The notes: generated by a model not told the origin, from the sequence alone. 7,552 nucleotides of DNA from Rhodobiaceae bacterium (GCA_009885515.1 VFKO01000523.1:1-7552); one strand, 5' to 3'. Numbered from the stretch's first letter, positions 1 through 6,960 are shown. Translations and numbers: made by a program.

Positions 1-503
1 CGGAAATGAACAAAGTCATGGATTGCCGTCTTGCCTTCGATCTTGGCCTTGACCTCGTCACTCAACCCTTCATACGCCGCGTACATGTCCGCAAACAAAG
101 TGTCCCCACCGACCGGCGGCACTTCCAGCGCGCGCAGTATCGAACCCAGTGACGGCTCAAGCCGCCAAGTCACGTCACTGTGCCATGTGTTTTCTTTGCC
201 CGGCCGTTCGCGATCATGCGTTATGGCCAGCACTTCCGGGTATCCAGGCTTCTCCGGCGCAAACGGATGCACCTCGAGTTCGCCAAAATTCCGCGCAAAG
301 GCCAGATGCTGCTCGGTCGTGAGATCCTGATCGCGAAAGAACAGAACCTTCCAGTCCAGCAACGCGGCTCGAACCTCGCTCAGCGTCCTTGCATCAAGCG
401 GCAGACGCAAATCCACGCCATGAATCTCGGCGCCGATCGTGGGCGTCAGCGGCCTCACCTCAAGGGCTGCCGCCTCTGCCTTTCGAAGGCTCTGTTGAGT
501 CAT
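1..503 (-). CDS. TauD/TfdA-family Fe(II)/2-oxoglutarate dioxygenase (3' end cut by the window)
   Basis: Reading the minus strand from the ATG at 503-501 gives 167 complete codons before the window edge, so the C-terminal part is missing. Family members oxidise a substrate using O2 and 2-oxoglutarate at a mononuclear iron, for example the taurine and 2,4-D dioxygenases. Visible support: an N-terminal stretch TPTIGAEIHGVDL (20-32) and FFRDQDLT (55-62), both typical of TauD; the iron-binding HxD in WHSDVTW (H108 and D110); and GGDTLFADM (132-140), whose Thr sits where TauD binds 2-oxoglutarate. The distal iron-binding His and the 2-oxoglutarate-binding Arg lie beyond the edge. The start is supported by a strong Shine-Dalgarno AGGAGAGG (518-511) 7 bases upstream. 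The gene is divergent from the crotonase operon across 82 bases. Substrate is unknown; taurine, another sulfonate or an aryloxyalkanoate are all possible. Confidence 0.93.
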   Translation of the reverse strand, partial: MTQQSLRKAEAAALEVRPLTPTIGAEIHGVDLRLPLDARTLSEVRAALLDWKVLFFRDQDLTTEQHLAFARNFGELEVHPFAPEKPGYPEVLAITHDRERPGKENTWHSDVTWRLEPSLGSILRALEVPPVGGDTLFADMYAAYEGLSDEVKAKIEGKTAIHDFVHF

Positions 504-585
504 ATTCGCACCTCTCCTCTTGCGCGGCTAAGTTGGTACCTGTTACCTCGCCTGTCAACGCCGCCCGGAAACGCGAGGACGCCAA
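504..585. promoter_or_regulatory. Divergent intergenic region of dioxygenase and crotonase operon
   Basis: These 82 bases separate two divergent start codons, so promoters for both directions should lie here or overlap the gene ends. Seen directly: AGGAGAGG for the minus-strand gene (518-511) and GAGGA (575-579), 6 bases before the plus-strand ATG. A short imperfect dyad GGTA-N5-TACC (535-547) sits near the centre and could be an operator half-site pair, but four-base arms are weak evidence. No convincing -35/-10 pair was identified by eye. Confidence 0.5.
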
Positions 586-1377
586 ATGACAGATTCCTTC
601 ATCGAAGTAGCCCGTGACGGCGCCATTGCCACCCTCACCATTAACCGCCCCGAGAAACGCAACGCCATCACCAACGAAATGATGGACAGCATCGAGCGTA
701 TCGCCAGGGAGTTCGCCAAGGACGAAAAGACCCGCGCCATAATCCTTCGCGCCGAAGGCCGCGACTTCTCCGTCGGCGCCGACCTCAGCCAGTCACGTTT
801 TCAGGGCGACCCGCAATCCATACTCATGCGCCGCCGCGAACTCGAACTGGGTGGCCAAATGATGCGGGCACTACAGGAAATCCACCAGCCGGTGATCTGC
901 GCCGTTCAAGGCATCGCCACCGGCGGCGGTGCCTGCATCCCCACCGCCTGCGACTTTCGCATTGGCGGCAACGACGCGCGCGTCGGCTACGGCGAAGTGA
1001 AAATGGGAATAAACCTGATGTGGAACGCCGTCCCCGTCTGCGTCCACCTCATCGGCCCCGCCCGCGCGAAACGCATGATCATGTCCGGCAAACTCTTCGA
1101 TGCCCCCACATTGCTCAATTGGGGTTTCTTCGACGAAGTCGTACCTCGCGAAAGCTTGGACGACACCGCCCGCGCCTGGGCCGAAGAATATGCAGCCCTG
1201 CCGCCCATCGCCGTGCAAATGATCAAACGCTCCATCAACCGCGTCTCCGGCGCCCTCGATCAAGCCATCATGCACATGGACGCCGACCAATGGCTTCTCA
1301 CCGCCCACTCCGACGACATGAAGGAAGCCATCGGCGCCTTCTTCGAAAAACGGAAACCCACGTTCACAGGAAACTAA
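586..1377 (+). CDS. Enoyl-CoA hydratase/isomerase (crotonase) family protein
   Basis: The 263-residue product has the full length of a typical crotonase. These enzymes bind acyl-CoA thioesters in the cytosol and stabilise an enolate in an oxyanion hole. Visible motifs: the N-terminal NRPEKRNAI (20-28), the two oxyanion-hole segments FSVGADLS (61-68) and AVQGIATGGG (106-115), and the C-terminal D..EAIGAFFEKRKPTFTG pattern (243-262). Against rat mitochondrial hydratase, the first catalytic Glu appears kept at E137 in GYGEVKMG. The second Glu position, in the AKRMIMSG segment, is Arg163. Simple syn-hydration normally uses both, so isomerase, hydrolase or another crotonase chemistry is possible. 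The ATG has GAGGA 6 bases upstream. The gene is first in an operon with the HAD hydrolase 6 bases downstream. The family is secure; the exact reaction is open. Confidence 0.93.
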   Translation: MTDSFIEVARDGAIATLTINRPEKRNAITNEMMDSIERIAREFAKDEKTRAIILRAEGRDFSVGADLSQSRFQGDPQSILMRRRELELGGQMMRALQEIHQPVICAVQGIATGGGACIPTACDFRIGGNDARVGYGEVKMGINLMWNAVPVCVHLIGPARAKRMIMSGKLFDAPTLLNWGFFDEVVPRESLDDTARAWAEEYAALPPIAVQMIKRSINRVSGALDQAIMHMDADQWLLTAHSDDMKEAIGAFFEKRKPTFTGN

Positions 1378-1383
1378 ATTCCC

Positions 1384-2115
1384 ATGAACCTCACAGACTT
1401 CAGCGTACTATCATTCGATTGCTACGGCACGCTGATCGACTGGGAAACTGGCATTTGGAATGAGCTTCAACCGCTATTGAAGGGCGATGGTAAAGCGCCC
1501 GGTTCAGGAATTCCGCGCGACGAGGCGTTATCAGATTTCAGCGCCTTCGAGCCCATCATTCAGGAACAACACCCAAATCTGCTCTATCGTGACCTGTTGG
1601 CGCGAGTACACAACGCCCTTGCGGCCGAATGGAGACTACCAACCTCAAAATTGAACGATGAGTGCTTCGGTGGGTCAATCGGCGCCTGGCCCGCCTTCGC
1701 CGATAGCCAAGACGCGCTCGTCTATCTCAAGCGTCACTTCAAACTGGTGATCCTGTCGAACGTGGACCGGAAAAGCTTTGCCGCCACAAATCAAAGACTG
1801 GGCGTGACGTTCGACGCGATCTGTACAGCCGAGGACATCGGCAGTTACAAACCCGATCCAAGGAACTTCCACTATCTCATCAAACAGGTGGCGACGATGG
1901 GTTACGCCAAATCAGAGATCCTTCACACCGCCCAAAGTCTGTACCACGATCACATTCCCGCCGAACGCCTGGGTATCGCCCGCTGCTGGATCAACCGGCG
2001 TGGCGGCCAAGGCGGCGCTACAAAGCCCATCGAGGACATGCCCAAACTCGACTTCCATTTCCCGACCCTCGGCGCCATGGCAGACGCACATCGCAAACAA
2101 GTTGACCAAAAATGA
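1384..2115 (+). CDS. HAD-superfamily hydrolase, haloacid dehalogenase (type II)-like
   Basis: The 243-residue protein shows the HAD motifs in order. Motif I is FDCYGTLID (11-19), with Asp12 as the expected nucleophile and Tyr14 instead of the second Asp of phosphatases. Motif II is LSNVDR (124-129), with Ser125-Asn126. Motif III is Lys156 in SYKPDP. Motif IV is the acidic Asp189 in SLYHDHIPA. The Tyr after the nucleophile and the DWETG segment point to the haloacid dehalogenase branch. However, the halide-binding WR.KQLEY segment of characterised L-2-haloacid dehalogenases is not evident in the cap (about 45-95). The SSN.WD segment near motif IV reads QSLYHD, so dehalogenase activity is doubtful. 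AGGAAA (1368-1373), inside the end of the crotonase gene, is a plausible ribosome site 10 bases before the ATG. The tight spacing implies co-transcription with the crotonase. Confidence 0.9.
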   Translation: MNLTDFSVLSFDCYGTLIDWETGIWNELQPLLKGDGKAPGSGIPRDEALSDFSAFEPIIQEQHPNLLYRDLLARVHNALAAEWRLPTSKLNDECFGGSIGAWPAFADSQDALVYLKRHFKLVILSNVDRKSFAATNQRLGVTFDAICTAEDIGSYKPDPRNFHYLIKQVATMGYAKSEILHTAQSLYHDHIPAERLGIARCWINRRGGQGGATKPIEDMPKLDFHFPTLGAMADAHRKQVDQK

Positions 2116-2143
2116 AGCAAGCCCTGCTCTCTGCTGCTCCCCG

Positions 2144-2160
2144 TTACCACTTTCTTAACC
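2144..2160 (+). promoter_or_regulatory. Possible CtrA-type box (TTAC-N7-TTAACC)
   Basis: The sequence TTACCACTTTCTTAACC matches the alphaproteobacterial cell-cycle regulator consensus TTAA-N7-TTAA with one mismatch in the left half. It is in a true intergenic region about 100 bases before the GTG of the 99-residue protein. Short motifs of this kind arise by chance, and the organism has not been proven to carry CtrA, so this is a candidate only. Confidence 0.25.
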
Positions 2161-2247
2161 GTGCCTCACGCAAACCTGACGCGCTTCACGCTTTGTAGTC
2201 AGGCTAGCGTGTTTACTGCCCCAAAGAATTGAGTCAGACCTTAGAAT

Positions 2248-2254
2248 AAGGTGG
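2248..2254 (+). promoter_or_regulatory. Ribosome binding site supporting a GTG start
   Basis: AAGGTGG lies 7 bases before the GTG at 2262. No ATG in the same frame is better placed; the nearby ATG at 2269 is out of frame. This site decides the start of the 99-residue protein. Confidence 0.6.
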
Positions 2255-2261
2255 GTATCCC

Positions 2262-2561
2262 GTGGAAAATGTCAGCGTAGACCTGCTGAAGCGCGTCATC
2301 GAATCCCAACACGGCGGCACGGGATCGTTTGTCCAATCTTTGCGCGTACACAAAACCAACGGCGATAAAACCGCTTGGGACGGCGTCGTTCACGTTTTCG
2401 ATCTAAAGAACCACCCGCAAGCCAAACGCGCCTATGCGTGGGCTTCCCCGATCAAGGGTAGCAAAAAGCCACGCTACTTTGCCGTTTTGCACCAAGGTGC
2501 CGTCCGCGGACCTGGCGAAGCCGTCAAGGCCGCCGTCGCTGCTGTCAAAAAATGGGGTTAA
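2262..2561 (+). CDS. Small conserved-looking protein of unknown function (99 aa)
   Basis: The product starts at GTG and has no signal peptide or membrane segment. It begins with a helix-like stretch (VDLLKRVIESQHG), followed by what look like alternating beta strands: GSFVQSLRVH (21-30), WDGVVHVFDL (39-48), AKRAYAWASP (54-63) and RYFAVLHQGA (71-80). It ends with an Ala/Val/Lys helix (GEAVKAAVAAVKKWG, 85-99). This order (helix, strands, helix) suggests a small cytosolic alpha/beta domain. I recall similar short uncharacterised proteins in Rhizobiales, with a conserved HVFDL...HP.A.RAYAW...AVLH core, but cannot assign a family or function. Its stop codon interlocks with that of the convergent FkbM-fusion gene in one TTAA. 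Coding quality, ribosome site and start/stop geometry make it a credible gene. Confidence 0.8.
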   Translation: MENVSVDLLKRVIESQHGGTGSFVQSLRVHKTNGDKTAWDGVVHVFDLKNHPQAKRAYAWASPIKGSKKPRYFAVLHQGAVRGPGEAVKAAVAAVKKWG

Positions 2562-4858
2562 GCCCATCGCGATTGGACTTTGGTTTTCACTTTGGCTTTA
2601 CTTCTTGACCCGGGCTTTCCGCGCGCTCGTTTCAAATCCAGTTTGACAACTTTCGTGTCCGGCTCAAGGCTCGACGTATCAAACCCGTGATAGAGCGACA
2701 AAAAGCGAAACGGATGGTCCTGATACGACTTGTACATCACATTGTTGATGTCGCTATTAGTGTCGAAATATCCCAGACGAGCCGTCTTCGCATGATGCAC
2801 CAAATGGTGCCGTGCCATCAACAACCCAAACTGATCAATCCAGCGCGTCACTTCACTGCCACTCAAGGCGCGCTCCAAATAGCTGCGCAAGAATCTCAGG
2901 AACACCGCAGCGTTCTCGGTCGGATGCACCAGCAGCAAATTGGCCGTCAAACGGTCCCCCCCTTTTGTGTTGCCGCCGTTCTCGTTGAACACCACGTCGG
3001 TGCCTGCACAACGCTCCAGCAAATCCTCAACACCGCGCTGCAACAGCAAATCGATGTCAGACACGAACACTGGCAGTTGCAATTTTTGTAGCAAAGCGCC
3101 CAGCCGCAAAAACCGCACCGACTGGAAGTGCGCGACAGGCAGTGTGATCAAACCCTTGGGTGGCGTATCGAAACACTTTGTCGTAACAGCCTCGGCCGAA
3201 AATGCGTCTCCGGCAAGAATCAGGCGTTCGTCTTTGATGGCAAGAGACCGCGCAACGGCCTTCAATTCAGCCCCGCCGCCGATCACATGCACGACAACAA
3301 GGCAATTGACGTCGCTGAACTTCAAAATGGAGTTGACGTACCAGCGCGCATAAAGGTCGACATAGTTCCGGTCGGCGGCCGCAAAGAATACCGTTCGCGC
3401 CCCCAGTCGTTTGGCTGTGGCCTTCAAATCCCGCCAATCAATTTCGTGGCCTGACGCCGTCGCCAAACTAACGCGGGGCTCCTTCATCGATGCAGGCGTC
3501 GGCGCCAAAATCGCTGCCACATCAATAGCGTCAATGGCCACGCGATAATGCTTAAGCCACCCTTCCCAGTCCGAACCTGAGGGCACATCGACGCGTAAAG
3601 CACGCGCCGCCGCTACCAACCGCTCCACCTGCCCGGCACTTTGCTCATCAAGCTCACAGCATAGAATCCGGCTAGCCTCATCATGAATATCGCGAAGCTG
3701 CAAAAGCGGATGGAGTGAAGGCGACTGGGTCTTCAAATCACCAAGTGCAGCCTGCGCGGCCGCATGTGTCGGCTCAAACCGCAGCAATGCTGTCGCATAT
3801 TTTGCAGCCACGTCTTTGCGGCCGAGCGCGACGTTGCATGACAGCGCGGAATTGAGCAACGCCGTATTGCCAGGAACCAGATCAGCAAGCGCCGAGGCAT
3901 ATTTCTCGGCCGCGCCAACATCGCCCGCCTTGACGAGTTCATTGAAGCGTTCAAATGCGGCCGGCAGTTGCCGTCGAATATCATCAACCAAATCCACCGT
4001 ATTTGCCGTCACCGCCTTGAGGGCTGACAACTTCTCGATGGCTTCCAAACTGCGCCCCGCAGAACCCAGAGCAGTCACAAGTTGCCGCAATATTCCTGCA
4101 TTGCCTCGCTGCAAGGACTCCAGATGCTGAAGCAGCAGCAGCGCCTCCTGCGCACGCCCTTCCCCGCTAAGGGATTGTGCAAGGCTTTGCAGCCCCGCAA
4201 GACTGGCAACCCCAACGGGCAGGCTCTGCACGGCACGCCGCCGTTCAAACAGAATGTCCATTTGCAACAGATTGCCGTTCTGCACACCGGACAATCTGTG
4301 AAACTCGGTAACTTCCGTGCAATGGAAACCCATATCGTTCAACTGGGCAAACACCGCCTCCGCCCGTGCGCCGCCTATATTGTATTCAACCAGCGAAATC
4401 TCGACCAGAATGTAGCCGGCCTGGCTCAGCACGGTTTGCCCGCCGCGCAATACGTCAAGTTCCGACCCTTGCGTGCCAATTTTCACAAAATCGAACCGCC
4501 GCCCCTGGAACAGATCGTCAAGCCGCACCTTGTCAACTTCGTGCTTCAACACAACTTCGTCGCGGAAAAAATGGGTATTCTCCTGATAAAGCGAACTGCC
4601 TGTCGACTGCAGCCACTCCTTGGTCAAATACAGTTCCGCGAGGCCCGCTTCATACGAAGCCGCAACACCGTGCAGTTCGAAACCAGTTGCAGCCAGTGCT
4701 TGCTGACAGAACGGATTGGGCTCAACCAGCGTTGGCACACAGTCCGGAAAAACGCTTAGAAATTGCTGTGCAAAGCTGCCCACATGCGCACCGACATCCA
4801 GCAAGCTGTGCGGGGCATAACCTTGAACCTTCAGCGCTTCAAGAATGTCGATTTTCAT
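2558..4858 (-). CDS. FkbM-type methyltransferase / TPR-like region / GT-A-like glycosyltransferase fusion (766 aa)
   Basis: Residues 1-205 form an FkbM-type SAM-dependent methyltransferase. It has the SAM loop LLDVGAHVG (19-27), acidic Glu46 at the end of the next strand, and the family signature at 124-139 (FVKIGTQGSELDVLRG). That signature carries Gly128 where Asp is usual. Residues about 217-375 are Ala/Leu-rich helical pairs resembling four degenerate TPRs. Residues 376-486 are a linker. Residues 487-735 resemble a nucleotide-sugar GT-A domain, with strands FFAAADRNYVDLYA and NCLVVVHVIGGG, the probable metal/nucleotide motif DID (601-603) in VFVSDIDLLLQRG, and WIDQFG (673-678). The last 31 residues hold 12 Lys/Arg. 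FkbM enzymes O-methylate sugars or other small molecules, so the protein may add and methylate a sugar. Its ATG overlaps the upstream glycosyltransferase stop (ATGA), implying translational coupling. No membrane segment is visible. Domain calls are firm for FkbM and moderate for the GT. Confidence 0.9.
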   Translation of the reverse strand: MKIDILEALKVQGYAPHSLLDVGAHVGSFAQQFLSVFPDCVPTLVEPNPFCQQALAATGFELHGVAASYEAGLAELYLTKEWLQSTGSSLYQENTHFFRDEVVLKHEVDKVRLDDLFQGRRFDFVKIGTQGSELDVLRGGQTVLSQAGYILVEISLVEYNIGGARAEAVFAQLNDMGFHCTEVTEFHRLSGVQNGNLLQMDILFERRRAVQSLPVGVASLAGLQSLAQSLSGEGRAQEALLLLQHLESLQRGNAGILRQLVTALGSAGRSLEAIEKLSALKAVTANTVDLVDDIRRQLPAAFERFNELVKAGDVGAAEKYASALADLVPGNTALLNSALSCNVALGRKDVAAKYATALLRFEPTHAAAQAALGDLKTQSPSLHPLLQLRDIHDEASRILCCELDEQSAGQVERLVAAARALRVDVPSGSDWEGWLKHYRVAIDAIDVAAILAPTPASMKEPRVSLATASGHEIDWRDLKATAKRLGARTVFFAAADRNYVDLYARWYVNSILKFSDVNCLVVVHVIGGGAELKAVARSLAIKDERLILAGDAFSAEAVTTKCFDTPPKGLITLPVAHFQSVRFLRLGALLQKLQLPVFVSDIDLLLQRGVEDLLERCAGTDVVFNENGGNTKGGDRLTANLLLVHPTENAAVFLRFLRSYLERALSGSEVTRWIDQFGLLMARHHLVHHAKTARLGYFDTNSDINNVMYKSYQDHPFRFLSLYHGFDTSSLEPDTKVVKLDLKRARGKPGSRSKAKVKTKVQSRWA

Positions 4859-6960
4859 CGGCGTCCCGCCGCGCGCTTTTTGGCAGGCGTTTTGGTCTTG
4901 CGCTCGGCAACGACAGACTTGGTGACCTTCGCCTCAACCAGGGCGATATCGGCATCAGTCCAAATTCGCTTGTCAGCGCGAATGGGCCGCGCAAGATGCA
5001 GCCGCGAGAGCTTTGCCTTATAGAGTCCGATATAGTCCTCTACCGCCAGCACTTCTTGGCCCTCATGATCGAGAGCGGCACCAACTTCCAGATAACTCGC
5101 AAGGCCACTGAGATCCGGCCGGGGCAGACGGCCATGCTTATGATCGTCGCACATAATCTGGTATAAGTCTTCAAGCCGCTCAACAAGCAATTCCATGTCA
5201 AACAGCTTGCATTTGTCGCGGTTCTTTTTTAGGGACACTTTATAGGACTGAACCGCTGGCCGGTCATGACCAAGAGCAACAGCCCGTTCGACAAAATCCT
5301 GCGGACGCGTAACCACCAGATCCTTCAATCCCGCCGAACGCACCAGGCTGCCGCACACACGCGAAGCAAAACTGCGACCCGACAACGTTAACACTGGCAC
5401 GCCCATAAACAGCGCATCCGAAGCCGTCGTATGCGCTCCGTACGGCGCCGTATCCAGAAACAGATCCGCCAGCGCATAGCGTGCCAGATGATGCGCGTTC
5501 TGCAGTTTCGGCGCGAAAACAATGCGCTCCTTCGCAACGCCTTTGTCCGCAGCGTACTGTGCCAGTCGGGCTTTAGTTTCCACGGACGCATCAAGCAGCC
5601 ACAGCACACTGCCGGGAACGCGGCCTAGAATGGCGAGCCAACGCTCAAATGTGAACCGAGCAATCTTGTGCGTTCCGTTAAAGCAGCAATAGACAAAGGC
5701 GTCGTCCGGCAATCCCGCGTCACGGCGCGTAGGCGTAACATCCGCCACCACCCGCTTGCGGTCATTTGGCTGATAGCACGGCAGGCGAAGCACTTTCTCC
5801 GAATAGTACATCTCCGAACCCGGCGGAATTATCCAATCGTCGGCGACAATATAGTGGTGATACGGCGTACCCATTGTCCCCGGATAGCCCAACCAATTGA
5901 CCAGAATAGGAGCGGGCCTGCGCGCAAAAACGCCGGTTCGCGCATCGCGCGTGTGGCCATTGACGTCAACCAGAATATCAATACCGTCATCGGCAATCTT
6001 CTGCGCCGCATCGTCATCACTGAGCTTGCGAATGTCGGTCCAATGCTCCACCCCGGCCTTGATCCGCTGTGTCAGCGCACTGTTCGACTCTGGCCCGCAA
6101 TAATAGGCAAAGATCTCAACACGAGAGCGATGGTGTTGCTCAAAAAACTCCGCCATCAAATAGCCAACTGCATGATCGCGCAGATCGGATGAAACATAGC
6201 CGACCCGCATCCGTCGCGACTTAAGGTCGATTGTCGCATGACGCCGGTCAGCGCCTGCGCAGTAGACACCTTCAGCAGCCAAACTGCGAGCGTAACGATC
6301 AGCTGACGCCAGTTGAAGCAAGGGATCGTCGGTATAAACCGCCGTCGACAAAGGATGGATCCCCTTCACCACGGTCTTCCGGTCAACTCTTTCACTTGGC
6401 ACGACCGTCGGCCATTTGCATTGCGCGAGGCGCAGCGCCACATATTGCTCGATAATGTCACCCTGGTGCGGATTGATTTCCAGACACTGTTGCACCGCCG
6501 CTTCCGCGCTTTCAACTTGATGATGGTCCGACAGCACGCGTGCAATTTGCTTAAGCGCCGTTGTCGCGTACGAGACTGACCCGCCTGTGATCGGCACCGC
6601 CCGATTGACACCGGTACGCCAAAGCTCAATCGCGCGATCCGCCGAGCCCGAACGCTCCAGGAACCCGCCAAGATTGATATAGGCCGGCATGAAGTCCGGG
6701 TTGAGTGCCACCGACGCTTTCAGGGCCTCAGTCGCTGCTGCCGTGTCCCCCAAAAGGGCATCGAGAGCCGAACAGTTGAAGTGCACAACATAAAGCAGCG
6801 GATGCTCGCGATTGCTGTTGATCCAAACCCGGTAAAGCTGCCGCGCGAAATCGATTTTGCCCGCCGCACTCAGGGTGCTCGCCACCTCGACTAGCTCCCC
6901 TATTTTCAAAGAGCCCGACGCGATTTTCTGCAATGCAGTCAGATAAGAAGTGTCAGTCAT
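4855..6960 (-). CDS. SPINDLY/OGT-like TPR glycosyltransferase (GT41 type, 701 aa)
   Basis: This is a bacterial relative of eukaryotic O-GlcNAc transferase and plant SPINDLY, which attach sugars from nucleotide donors to protein Ser/Thr. About four TPR-like helical pairs occupy residues 21-165, the usual protein-recognition part. The catalytic region (about 250-605) keeps the family signatures: RVGYVSSDLRDHAVGYL (252-268) with the conserved His263; LVDVNGHTRDAR (330-341); WLGYPGTMG (356-364); FNGTHKIARFT (427-437) with the nucleotide-binding Lys432; and DLFLDTAPYGAHTTASDAL (499-517) with the His-Thr-Thr...Asp pattern. All expected residues are present, so an active enzyme is likely. A C-terminal extension (610-701) ends in a basic tail with 10 Lys/Arg in 24 residues. 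The ATG at 6960-6958 has only a weak ribosome site. The gene overlaps the next one by ATGA. Donor sugar and acceptor are unknown; flagellin or the neighbouring repeat protein are candidates. Confidence 0.95.
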   Translation of the reverse strand: MTDTSYLTALQKIASGSLKIGELVEVASTLSAAGKIDFARQLYRVWINSNREHPLLYVVHFNCSALDALLGDTAAATEALKASVALNPDFMPAYINLGGFLERSGSADRAIELWRTGVNRAVPITGGSVSYATTALKQIARVLSDHHQVESAEAAVQQCLEINPHQGDIIEQYVALRLAQCKWPTVVPSERVDRKTVVKGIHPLSTAVYTDDPLLQLASADRYARSLAAEGVYCAGADRRHATIDLKSRRMRVGYVSSDLRDHAVGYLMAEFFEQHHRSRVEIFAYYCGPESNSALTQRIKAGVEHWTDIRKLSDDDAAQKIADDGIDILVDVNGHTRDARTGVFARRPAPILVNWLGYPGTMGTPYHHYIVADDWIIPPGSEMYYSEKVLRLPCYQPNDRKRVVADVTPTRRDAGLPDDAFVYCCFNGTHKIARFTFERWLAILGRVPGSVLWLLDASVETKARLAQYAADKGVAKERIVFAPKLQNAHHLARYALADLFLDTAPYGAHTTASDALFMGVPVLTLSGRSFASRVCGSLVRSAGLKDLVVTRPQDFVERAVALGHDRPAVQSYKVSLKKNRDKCKLFDMELLVERLEDLYQIMCDDHKHGRLPRPDLSGLASYLEVGAALDHEGQEVLAVEDYIGLYKAKLSRLHLARPIRADKRIWTDADIALVEAKVTKSVVAERKTKTPAKKRAAGRR

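Larger units (their letters stand above)
2116..2261. other. 146-base intergenic spacer with candidate regulatory motifs
   Basis: This stretch separates the HAD stop from the GTG start of the small protein. It is less coding-like than its flanks. It contains a CtrA-box-like motif (2144-2160), a loose inverted repeat CCTGAC-N17-GTCAGG (2175-2203), a TAGAAT hexamer (2242-2247) that resembles a -10 box but lacks a good -35 partner, and a ribosome site next to the GTG. The inverted repeat has no T-run after it, so it is not a clear terminator. Confidence 0.5.

Noticed and set aside
535..547. GGTA-N5-TACC dyad as a GntR/TetR-type operator
   Set aside because: Arms are only four bases and no regulator gene is visible in the window; mentioned in the intergenic entry but not called as an operator.
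180..617. Plus-strand open frame of 145 codons
   Set aside because: It is antisense to the dioxygenase gene, which has clear HxD motifs and a strong ribosome site, and it runs across the divergent promoter region.
871..1308. Minus-strand open frame of 145 codons inside the crotonase gene
   Set aside because: Gly/Ala/Asp-rich shadow of the crotonase frame with no family features.
2175..2203. CCTGAC-N17-GTCAGG inverted repeat as terminator of the crotonase-HAD operon
   Set aside because: Six-base arms with a 17-base spacer and no following T-run; too weak for a terminator call.
4082..5166. Long plus-strand open frames (4082-4759, 225 codons; 4366-5166, 266 codons)
   Set aside because: They lie antisense to the FkbM fusion and GT41 genes, show no recognisable domain, and their Arg/Gln/His-rich composition is typical of shadow frames in GC-rich DNA.
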